Origin: CAYMQB01 sp964392665
Lineage (GTDB): Bacteria; Hydrothermota; E44-bin80
Direction: 5' to 3'
DNA: 42,119 nt
NCBI GenBank assembly: GCA_964392665.1
Contig: CAYMQB010000021.1
Span: 1 to 42,119, forward strand
The notes under the pieces are model-generated. The model was not told the origin of the DNA, ran no database searches, and was given only the letters and a program-made list of their open reading frames with translations. A program made the translations under genes and the position numbers. Of this stretch, positions 31,940 to 38,825 are shown one piece after another (the stretch's first letter is position 1; every line of letters starts with the position of its first letter).

Positions 31940-34008
31940 TTTTCCTCCTTAAAAACTATTTTATTTTTTGCATAGAGAGATATGTTTGTTAGAAATTGCT
32001 TGTATTTCACATATTTCTCCGGTGGAATTACTCTTGTATATCTATTGAAATTGTCAATGAATTTTATTGTGTTTTCGGCATTTGAATAATGTGCGGAGTA
32101 AGATGCGCATAGAATATCACCATTTGAGTAGTTCGAAATGGAAATTTCATTCGGGAAGTACTCAATTTTCAGGTTCTGAGGAAATATAATGGTGTAGGAA
32201 TTTTCAATTGCTTCTGATGTCGAATATGTAAGAGGATATTTTCGTCCTACAAGACTAACTTCATCGAATGTATATCTATCGATGAGTTCAGGAAGACCGA
32301 ACAAGAACAGATCACCTGTTTTCTTAATATAGTTATTAAGTTTGTATTTCATAGTCATAGAAAAAGGTTTGGAAATATCGTCAACATTTTCGAGTGAATA
32401 ATCGATAAGCTCAGAATATGGAGACACTTCATGTATCATTTCTTCAAAGGTTTTTTTAATTTCATCTTTTTTCTTGTGCTGCCAATACCATCTAACCCAG
32501 TCTTCCCAGTCACCCGTGTATCGAGCGTTAAATGTAACGATGCAGTCCAGTGATGATATTTGAATATCATAAGAATAGTTTCGCATATTGTTTTCGGGTG
32601 GTGGAATAGGCGTTTTTTCCATTTTTCTTTCGATAGCGTTAATGGCATAAACATCATGGTCTGCAGACCAGTAAGAGGGAAATCGTGAAGTTGTTCCTGT
32701 TGCATCAAGATAAATGCTTTTTCCATCGACCTCGACATTGTTTATACAGTGATTTCCATAGTATCCAGGAATTTCTGTCATAAGCTCAGGAACGTCGCTG
32801 TTTGTACCTACATAAACTGGGTAAGCTTTTATTCCTGCCGTTCTGAGCATAGTGGCAAAAAGAATAGCCTTATCAGTGCAATCTCCGTATCCTTTTTCGA
32901 GTGTTTCTTGCGCGGGATGACCTGATACTCCGGAAGCAGCACCTCCTTTGATACAAATATATCTTACATTGCTTTGAACAAAGTGATAAATCCTTGCTAC
33001 TTTTGCAGAATCAGTTTTTACTCCATCGGTTATTTTAAGAACCAGTTCTTTTATATCGTCCGTTTGCTTCATTCTCACAGTTTGAAAATTAGCATACCAA
33101 TCGTAAAAGACATTCCAGGATTTCTGATTCGATATTTCCATTCTTGGGACTATATCGCCTAATGGGGGCATTTCTGGTTCGCGAATTAAAGGGGGAACGT
33201 TTTCCATAGACCAGTAATAGTGTTTGTACCCGTTCTTCAAGTAGTTTTTGTGGCTAATGTTTTCCGCGTTTCTCGTGCCTACCGTTAATTCTTGAGATTC
33301 TGGGATGGAGATTTGTATACTCGATGAATAAATGGGTTCCGTTGTTTGAAAATAATGGTCGACATTTAGAAATTGTTTGTTCCATGGATTGAAAATGTCT
33401 TCAGTAAACTTGTATTCTATTATATCTCCAATCGAAACATCGGGTAACTCGAATTGAACGATTTTCCCCTTTTCAAAGAAAACCATTCCAGATTTAGGTT
33501 TCACTATCTTTATATCTTCCTGTGGAAGGTTAATAACTCTTCCATCGGGTTTTATTGTTCTTGCAAGCATTACTGCTATTTTGCTTCTTTCTTCCTCAAA
33601 ATACAGTCTTACGGCTGACCATTCCTTTTTTGAATTTTTAAGAATTTTTGCTGCAAAGTGGTATTCGTAGTTCCTGCGGCCATCCAAATTCAATAAGTAT
33701 TTATCGTCATCTATTATAATTATGCCACCTGCATCAGGATATTCCCTCTCAAGTTGTAGTCCCTGTTTCAATATGTTCTTGACGTCTTTCTCGATTGAGT
33801 GTTTAACGGTTCCGTTTTTTTGCTCAGTGAAAAACATATTTTTGATGTCATTTCTTGAGATCATGGTATCGGGGAGATAAACTAATTCTTGCTCTATTTC
33901 AATAGAGAAGGACTGTTTGACCTTTCCATTGTATAGTTCAATGTTCCAGAAACCTTGCTCAGGATTTAGGAAGATAGACGATAGAATAAAAAAAGTCCAT
34001 ATCATCAT
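31936..34008 (-). CDS. exported DUF3857/transglutaminase domain protein
   Basis: This 690-residue protein starts with a signal peptide (MIWTFFILSSIFLNPEQG). A DUF3857-type beta domain (about 60-280, with LARTIKPDGRVINLPQEDIK and FELPDVSIGDIIEYKF) follows, and then a transglutaminase-like core with an intact triad: C377 (GYGDCTDKA), H420 (NHCINN) and D435 (YLDATG). A C-terminal DUF3858-like part completes it. These proteins are predicted periplasmic proteases or cross-linkers; substrates are not known. A second ATG is at 34005. No Shine-Dalgarno is present. It forms an operon with the following degenerate paralogue. Confidence 0.88.
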   Translation of the reverse strand: MMIWTFFILSSIFLNPEQGFWNIELYNGKVKQSFSIEIEQELVYLPDTMISRNDIKNMFFTEQKNGTVKHSIEKDVKNILKQGLQLEREYPDAGGIIIIDDDKYLLNLDGRRNYEYHFAAKILKNSKKEWSAVRLYFEEERSKIAVMLARTIKPDGRVINLPQEDIKIVKPKSGMVFFEKGKIVQFELPDVSIGDIIEYKFTEDIFNPWNKQFLNVDHYFQTTEPIYSSSIQISIPESQELTVGTRNAENISHKNYLKNGYKHYYWSMENVPPLIREPEMPPLGDIVPRMEISNQKSWNVFYDWYANFQTVRMKQTDDIKELVLKITDGVKTDSAKVARIYHFVQSNVRYICIKGGAASGVSGHPAQETLEKGYGDCTDKAILFATMLRTAGIKAYPVYVGTNSDVPELMTEIPGYYGNHCINNVEVDGKSIYLDATGTTSRFPSYWSADHDVYAINAIERKMEKTPIPPPENNMRNYSYDIQISSLDCIVTFNARYTGDWEDWVRWYWQHKKKDEIKKTFEEMIHEVSPYSELIDYSLENVDDISKPFSMTMKYKLNNYIKKTGDLFLFGLPELIDRYTFDEVSLVGRKYPLTYSTSEAIENSYTIIFPQNLKIEYFPNEISISNYSNGDILCASYSAHYSNAENTIKFIDNFNRYTRVIPPEKYVKYKQFLTNISLYAKNKIVFKEEK

Positions 34009-34017
34009 AATAAGGTA

Positions 34018-34045
34018 ATTATAGCCACTATTAAAAGATTGTCAA
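34018..34045 (-). promoter_or_regulatory. promoter of the DUF3857 pair, predicted leaderless
   Basis: On the minus strand a perfect TTGACA (34045-34040) and a perfect TATAAT (34023-34018) are separated by 16 nt. The ATG at 34008 is 9 nt past the -10 box, so the transcript should begin at or within a few nucleotides of it. Confidence 0.82.
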
Positions 34046-34168
34046 TATATTTTTGTGTAAAATCCAAAATGACTTTTATTATAGAGACGCGGAATCTATG
34101 CAGTAACGAAGTCCTGTGCAACTTGAATAGTTTCAAAGTGTCCCGTATTACCAGCAGAAATCTGTTCA

Positions 34169-34279
34169 TTAGATAGAATTCTCTTGAGTAACACCTGCAT
34201 CGCCTGATATTATTTCTTCTCCATTCATATTGATAAAAATCTGTCCCGCAAAAAATATTAATAGAATCGAGCAAATCAT
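34169..34279 (-). pseudogene. short secreted-peptide ORF or gene remnant
   Basis: On the minus strand a 36-codon ORF starts with a signal-like MICSILLIFFAGQIFI and then GEEIISGDAGVTQENSI. Immediately after its stop another frame reads EQISAGNTGHFETIQVAQDF, which looks like real protein (similar phrases begin beta-helix repeat proteins). A frameshifted or internally deleted secreted-protein gene explains both. AAAGGAG lies 15 nt before the ATG, too far for a normal start. It fills most of the 297-nt gap between the ROK gene and the DUF3857 pair. Confidence 0.4.
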
Positions 34280-34305
34280 TTCGCGGTTTTTATACTCCTT
34301 TCTTA

Positions 34306-35298
34306 TTATTTTTTTGAGTTATTTCGATGGATATGCTGTAAAATCAGATAAGCTGCCCCTGTTGCACCTGCTCTATTTCCTAATTTTGCCTTGAGGATAT
34401 TGAATTCCGTTCTGAAAGGATAGAACAAATTCTTACTAACCTGGTTGTTGAGAAAAGGGATAAATATATTATAAGCGTTGCTAATTCCTCCACTGAGAAT
34501 AAAATGTTTTATTCCAAGAAAGTTTATGACATTTGCAATTGCTATACCAAGATATTTTGAAATTTCACGATAGACATTTATAGCAACAGCATCTCCCTCT
34601 TTTGCTGCAATGTAGACGGTTCTTGGTGAGACTACATCTTTGATTGAGAGAGAATTCAAAACGGATTTTGTTTCTTTTCTTAACATTCTTTTTACAATTC
34701 GACCAATAGCTTTACTTGAGAAATACATCTCAAGACATCCCTTTGCACCACAGTCACATTTAATTCCGTCTGGAACGATTTTTGTGTGACCGAATTCGGA
34801 AGCAATTCCATCTTCACCTGTCCATAGCTCTCCATTCAAAACCAGTCCACTTCCAAGACCCGTACCAAGGGTCAAAAGCATAAAATTCTTAAGTCCCCTA
34901 CCATTGCCTTTCCAGAGTTCTCCAAGAGCAGCAGCGTTTGCATCGTTTTCAATGATTACGGATTTTTTTAGTGTTTTTTCCAGTTCTTTTTTTATTTGGA
35001 AACTATTCAATTCCTTCAAGTTTGGAGAATGGACAACAATACCTTTTTCTTTGTCTATTATACCTGCAATGGCTACGCCAATTACAGGGACAATATTTGA
35101 GTGTTTTCCCTCGAATGTTTCGACTATTTGAACAATTCTGGCAATGACTATTTGACTGCCTTGGTGGACTAGAGAAGCGGTTTTGGTCCATTCGATGACA
35201 TCGCCAGCTTTATTGAACAATCCTGCCTTTATGTCTGTGCCACCAATATCAATTCCAATGATATAGGATTCTTTCACTGCACTTGTTTGGATAGTCAT
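34306..35298 (-). CDS. ROK family sugar kinase (glucokinase-like)
   Basis: This 330-residue ROK protein has no DNA-binding domain, so it is a kinase rather than a repressor. GIDIGGTDIKAGLF is the ATP phosphate loop, ENDANAAALGELWKG the catalytic Asp region, TLGTGLGSGLVLNGELW the second phosphate loop, and CDCGAKGCLEMYFS the ROK zinc motif (the usual CxCGxxGCxE pattern). Such enzymes phosphorylate glucose, N-acetylglucosamine, N-acetylmannosamine or fructose; the substrate cannot be fixed from motifs alone. The ATG has no clear Shine-Dalgarno or adjacent promoter. Confidence 0.88.
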   Translation of the reverse strand: MTIQTSAVKESYIIGIDIGGTDIKAGLFNKAGDVIEWTKTASLVHQGSQIVIARIVQIVETFEGKHSNIVPVIGVAIAGIIDKEKGIVVHSPNLKELNSFQIKKELEKTLKKSVIIENDANAAALGELWKGNGRGLKNFMLLTLGTGLGSGLVLNGELWTGEDGIASEFGHTKIVPDGIKCDCGAKGCLEMYFSSKAIGRIVKRMLRKETKSVLNSLSIKDVVSPRTVYIAAKEGDAVAINVYREISKYLGIAIANVINFLGIKHFILSGGISNAYNIFIPFLNNQVSKNLFYPFRTEFNILKAKLGNRAGATGAAYLILQHIHRNNSKK

Positions 35299-35330
35299 AT
35301 TGTATTAATAATTTACTGTTGTCTAATTAC

Positions 35331-35437
35331 GAGCTATGAACCAAACGATTCGTGGCATTGCAATTTCTTATGAGGAAAAAGGTGAGGGTGAGTATGAGTT
35401 TGCTTCGGTAGAAATATGACAGAATGCTCGCAATGAC
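35331..35437 (-). repeat. GTCATTGCGAG dispersed repeat, inverted copy
   Basis: On the minus strand it begins GTCATTGCGAG (35437-35427) followed after 17 nt by ACCGAAGCA, and ends in GGTTCATAGCTC (about 35342-35331). The order and spacing match the copy at 36113-36220 in the opposite orientation. The right end is degenerate. It occupies most of the leuD-ROK gap. Confidence 0.7.
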
Positions 35438-35450
35438 ATTTATCTTTATG

Positions 35451-35972
35451 TTAGCGCGGGTTAAGGTTAAGTAAACCCCCGGCTTTATAAATTTCCAATT
35501 GTATTTTTGATGCGGGTTTACATTTCATTCTTTCCTGTGTTTTGGATACGGTAATTTCTCCTAAATCCAGGTCAACTTCTATTTCGGTACCTGTCTTCAA
35601 TTTTTGTGAGATATCTTTGCATTCAATAATGGGGAATCCCGAGTTAATGGCATTTCTCTTGTAGATTGCACCGAATGATTTTCCAATTATTGCCTTGATG
35701 CCAAGCGAGATGAAACAGTCAACTGCCTGCTGTCGTGATGAACCAGCTCCAAAGTTTTTTCCAACCACGAGAATATCACCTTTTTTCACTTTTTCAGGAA
35801 AGTCCTGCCATCCTTTTAGATTGCTAAATGCATAATGCTTCATCTTTTCTTTGTCGGTTATAGTTAGGAATTTATTGTGGTATATCTGGTCCGTATCAAC
35901 ATTGTCAATTGTGTTCCCCGAGTTATCCTTAATAACCCACACTTTTCCTTTTATTGTCTGTGTTTCACTCAT
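35451..35972 (-). CDS. leuD: 3-isopropylmalate dehydratase small subunit family
   Basis: This 173-residue protein is the swivel domain of an isopropylmalate/homoaconitate isomerase. NVDTDQIYHNKFL, VVGKNFGAGSSRQQAV and SFGAIYKRNAINSGFPIIE are the canonical motifs, including the substrate-binding GAGSSR. It needs the iron-sulfur large subunit LeuC, which is not in the window. Leucine, homocitrate and citramalate pathways use near-identical small subunits, so the pathway is not certain. The frame extends to a TTG at 35990 that overlaps the -10 box; the ATG at 35972 is preferred. Confidence 0.9.
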   Translation of the reverse strand: MSETQTIKGKVWVIKDNSGNTIDNVDTDQIYHNKFLTITDKEKMKHYAFSNLKGWQDFPEKVKKGDILVVGKNFGAGSSRQQAVDCFISLGIKAIIGKSFGAIYKRNAINSGFPIIECKDISQKLKTGTEIEVDLDLGEITVSKTQERMKCKPASKIQLEIYKAGGLLNLNPR

Positions 35973-35981
35973 AGCATTTGT

Positions 35982-36010
35982 AATATACAAAACATATTAT
36001 TGAAAGTCAA
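35982..36010 (-). promoter_or_regulatory. promoter of leuD, predicted leaderless
   Basis: On the minus strand TTGACT (36010-36005) and TATATT (35987-35982) are 17 nt apart, with 9 nt from the -10 box to the ATG at 35972 and no Shine-Dalgarno. Confidence 0.75.
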
Positions 36011-36051
36011 GATAATTTAAGAGGTCAGTTTTTCACCTCAAGGAAACGGAG

Positions 36052-36070
36052 ATGAACTCGTTTAGTTCAT
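36052..36070. repeat. perfect 7-bp hairpin, possible repeat remnant
   Basis: ATGAACT (36052-36058), loop CGTTT, AGTTCAT (36064-36070). The pattern ATGAAC...GTTCAT also ends the GTCATTGCGAG element at 36188-36209, so this may be a decayed right end of another copy. Confidence 0.45.
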
Positions 36071-36112
36071 TCGGAGCGTTAATACCATCTCCATCGTTTA
36101 AGTACTTAGGTT

Positions 36113-36220
36113 GTCATTGCGAGTGAGCTTGATAAGTACTACCGAAGCAATTCCATATTCAACCTATGCTAAAATGAGATTGCCACGCCATGAACCATAC
36201 GGTTCATGGCTCGCAATGAC
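36113..36220 (+). repeat. GTCATTGCGAG dispersed palindromic repeat, best copy
   Basis: A 108-nt unit bounded by perfect 11-bp inverted repeats, GTCATTGCGAG (36113-36123) and CTCGCAATGAC (36210-36220). Inside are ACCGAAGCAATT near 36140-36151 and a perfect hairpin CCATGAACC/GGTTCATGG with loop ATAC (36188-36209). No ORF of transposase type exists within it. Similar GTCATTGCGAG sequences are, to my knowledge, widespread intergenic repeats in environmental bacterial genomes; how they move is not known to me. Confidence 0.8.
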
Positions 36221-36326
36221 GCAGCTCCTTGCTGTCTTTCTGTGGAAAATCAAGTTTCCTGGTGGGGGTATGCCAATTAAAAAGTATTTTTTCGGTGTGT
36301 TTCTGTGTTAATCTGTGGCTAATGTT

Positions 36327-37604
36327 TTATTTCCAGAATAACCATATAAACATCGAGGCAACCAGGGTTGCAACCACAGTGAATGGCAGTCCGAGTTTTA
36401 CGAAGTCCACAAAGGATACATTGTGACCTCGCTTTTTCAGCATACCAACAGCCACCACATTTGCGGATGCACCGAAAGGCGTTATATTTCCACCGATGGA
36501 TGCCCCGATTACGATTCCAAAGGAAAGAAGATAAGGTTCTATTCCAAGAGTTCTTGAGAGTATTATACCAACGGGAATCATTGCCGTTACGTAAGGAACA
36601 TTGTCAATGAAAGCGGATAGAAGTACGGATATCCATACAACAAGCAAGTAGGTAAAGAATTTATTGGTTCCTGTGATAGAAAAAATAAAGTAAGCAATTC
36701 TATCGACTATGCCCCGTTCACTTAGCATTCCTACAAATATGAATATTGCAAAGAGAAAGAAAAGGGTTTCCCAGTCGAATCGCAATAATAAACCGAATCT
36801 TCTGTCACGTTTTTTGTGATATAATTCATACCAGGTAATAGCAACGAAGCCGAAAATTACCGAAATTATCCCGCCGAATTTGTTGAAATCCAGTCTTAGA
36901 ATCGAGATACTGATAAGTCCAAGTGTCATACAAACAAGTATAATAGAGGGAATCCAGGTTTTTACTTCGACTGTTTCGACTTTTCCTGTTTTTTGATTGA
37001 ATTTTCTGAAAGCAAGAAATAGCACGAATAGTGATATTATAGCGGCAATTTCGACGGCAAAGAATAGACCCGGTTTTGTTGATATGAAAAAGAAATTATT
37101 GAAGTTCAGGTTAAGGAAACCTGCAAGTATCATACTTGGAGGGTCACCAATAAGTGTTGCCGCTCCCTGAAGATTAGAACTTATCGCAATAGCAATGAGA
37201 AAGGGAACAGGGGAGACCTTCAGTCTTTTCGAAATTTCGAAAGCGATTGGTGCAACTATCATAACAGTTGCTACATTCTCACAAAAAGATGAAATAAGAC
37301 CGGAAAATGCCGATACTGCAAGTATTGCAAGTCCGACAGTTCTTGTTCTTGATACGAGTCTATTGGCAATAAGTGATGGTACATTCGATATAATAAACAC
37401 TTCTGCAACTATTGCAGTTCCCCAGAAAATCCCAATAACGTTCCAATTAATTACAGAGATTGCTGAATTAAAAGAAATTATTCTAAAGGCGAAAAGGAGG
37501 ATTACACCGGCCCAGAGGATTATTGTTTTTCTTGTATGATAAAATGATATAAAAACGAAACAGATGACGAAGATCGTAAGACCAAGAAAGTCACCTGGTC
37601 CCAC
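36327..37604 (-). CDS. ArsB/NhaD-like ion transporter (IT superfamily permease)
   Basis: This 425-residue protein has 11-12 membrane segments and the two pseudo-repeat motifs of the ArsB/NhaD/P-protein group: SSFCENVATVMIVAPIAFEISKRL with SSNLQGAATLIGDPPSMILAG in the first half, and SAFIDNVPYVTAMIPVGIIL with GASIGGNITPFGASANVVAVGM in the second. Members export arsenite, exchange sodium for protons or move dicarboxylates; the substrate is not readable. The start is GTG 37604, 7 nt after AAAGGAG; the ATG one base upstream is out of frame. It begins 2 nt after the lipoprotein stop. Confidence 0.85.
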   Translation of the reverse strand: MGPGDFLGLTIFVICFVFISFYHTRKTIILWAGVILLFAFRIISFNSAISVINWNVIGIFWGTAIVAEVFIISNVPSLIANRLVSRTRTVGLAILAVSAFSGLISSFCENVATVMIVAPIAFEISKRLKVSPVPFLIAIAISSNLQGAATLIGDPPSMILAGFLNLNFNNFFFISTKPGLFFAVEIAAIISLFVLFLAFRKFNQKTGKVETVEVKTWIPSIILVCMTLGLISISILRLDFNKFGGIISVIFGFVAITWYELYHKKRDRRFGLLLRFDWETLFFLFAIFIFVGMLSERGIVDRIAYFIFSITGTNKFFTYLLVVWISVLLSAFIDNVPYVTAMIPVGIILSRTLGIEPYLLSFGIVIGASIGGNITPFGASANVVAVGMLKKRGHNVSFVDFVKLGLPFTVVATLVASMFIWLFWK

Positions 37605-37606
37605 AT

Positions 37607-38266
37607 TTAGTCTCCTTTCTCAATGTTTCCATAATCAATCAACTCCCAGATTTCATTGCTTTTTGCCGATTTCACCAGACCTACACCAGGAGCGTACCAT
37701 TCATAGTAGGTTTCTTGAAATAACGAATCTCCAATAATTTCTGATCTGATTTCTTCCAATACTGTAAACTTAATTTTGTAGCAATTTTTGAACTCACCTG
37801 CCTCGGTGTTAAGTGTTTCGAAGGTCTGGACAGTTGCGTTTAGATTATCTGTTCTGTATAAAGGTTCGTTCAAAAGAACCAGAGTGTCGTTCCAACTATC
37901 ATTCCAGGAATTTCCCTTTACAAGAGGAATTTCAATGTAATTTTGCCATCTCGATTCAACTGCTGTAAGCTGCCCATTGAAATCAACCTGGATTTCTCTA
38001 TATCGAGATATGTATCCATTGTCTTTATACCAATAAGCTTCATTGTAGTTTTCTTCGAGAATTATGACCTCTTTTCCGTCTTTTGTTAAGTTGTTAGGAT
38101 TTTCCTTTACCTCTATGTATTTTTCACTCCCATTCTCGTTTCTGTATATCCAGAAACTACCAGTTTTGTCTATTGGAAAATAGTTTGACCTTATTCTTGC
38201 TATGTAAGGATTTTCGTATGAACAGGATTGAAGTAACAAAACCAAAAGCAATAAAAATCTTCTCAT
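37607..38266 (-). CDS. lipoprotein of unknown function
   Basis: This 219-residue protein has a lipoprotein signal (MRRFLLLLVLLLQSC, lipobox LQSC with Cys 15). The mature part is beta-rich with repeating aromatic strands (GSFWIYRNENG, EAYWYKDNGYISRYRE, ETYYEWYAPGVGLVKS). The last phrase resembles a segment common in secreted bacterial proteins that end in a YAPGVGLVK-type strand. No enzymatic motif is seen. Its start overlaps the barrel-like gene by 4 nt (ATGA), and it abuts the permease, so all three are probably co-translated. Confidence 0.75.
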   Translation of the reverse strand: MRRFLLLLVLLLQSCSYENPYIARIRSNYFPIDKTGSFWIYRNENGSEKYIEVKENPNNLTKDGKEVIILEENYNEAYWYKDNGYISRYREIQVDFNGQLTAVESRWQNYIEIPLVKGNSWNDSWNDTLVLLNEPLYRTDNLNATVQTFETLNTEAGEFKNCYKIKFTVLEEIRSEIIGDSLFQETYYEWYAPGVGLVKSAKSNEIWELIDYGNIEKGD

Positions 38267-38775
38267 TTCTTGTATCCTAATCCAACTCCTATAACGAACA
38301 TATCGATTCCGCCTAGAAAGTGTTTTTCTCCTAATGAGAGATATATAATCCAGTTGTTACCTGTTTTTAGTTCAGCACCGATAAGTGAGAGAACTGCCAG
38401 GTCGTTCCCTGTTTCTTTTGCATTATGTAAACTTCTTTCTATAAAATTGTAAGATACGGAAGCTTTTGCAAAAAGATTGGAATTGTCGATAAAGAATAGG
38501 GGATAGAATTTTAATCCACTTCCAGGAGAAAAAGATTGAAAATGATAATTGCTATTTGCCTTTCCTGCGAACGTTGAAACATTAAAGGAAACAAAAATTG
38601 CCAGGTAGTCTTTCGATAGAATATCGGTATTAACAGAGAAAAATTGTCCAGAACCGTGTTCATCGGACCAGGAACCCAAAGGTATGGCAAATCCTGAATT
38701 TCCAGCAAAGTTAATGGCAAATAATTGCGAACCTAAACAGATTATCAAGAATAAGACTAAAACTATTTTTTGCAT
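38263..38775 (-). CDS. small beta-barrel-like secreted protein
   Basis: This 170-residue protein has a signal peptide (MQKIVLVLFLIICLGSQLFA). Alternating-hydrophobic strands follow (YLAIFVSFNVSTFAG, SNLFAKASVSYNFIERS, NNWIIYLSLGEKHFLG, MFVIGVGLGYKK), with a strand and terminal aromatic/Lys ending typical of small outer-membrane barrels. I do not recognise a family. It lies downstream of the SPFH gene with its own AGGA ribosome site and is overlapped by the lipoprotein gene. Confidence 0.7.
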   Translation of the reverse strand: MQKIVLVLFLIICLGSQLFAINFAGNSGFAIPLGSWSDEHGSGQFFSVNTDILSKDYLAIFVSFNVSTFAGKANSNYHFQSFSPGSGLKFYPLFFIDNSNLFAKASVSYNFIERSLHNAKETGNDLAVLSLIGAELKTGNNWIIYLSLGEKHFLGGIDMFVIGVGLGYKK

Positions 38776-38825
38776 TACAATTCCTATTCGAAATTTTTAA
38801 TAAATTCTAACTGAAGCAAGGTAAC

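Larger units (their letters stand above)
36011..36326. other. repeat-filled intergenic region between the permease gene and leuD
   Basis: These 316 nt hold no supported gene. In order they contain a small hairpin GAGGT/ACCTC (36021-36039), a perfect ATGAACT/AGTTCAT hairpin (36052-36070), the GTCATTGCGAG repeat (36113-36220), and TTTCTGTGTTAATCTGTGG (36299-36317), which resembles the CTCTGTGG-type sequence at 41252-41275 read on the other strand. It appears to be a landing site for dispersed repeats. Confidence 0.6.

Noticed and set aside
34005..34274. 89-codon frame on the minus strand before the DUF3857 gene
   Set aside because: It runs through a perfect promoter and has no ribosome site; the composition is not protein-like.
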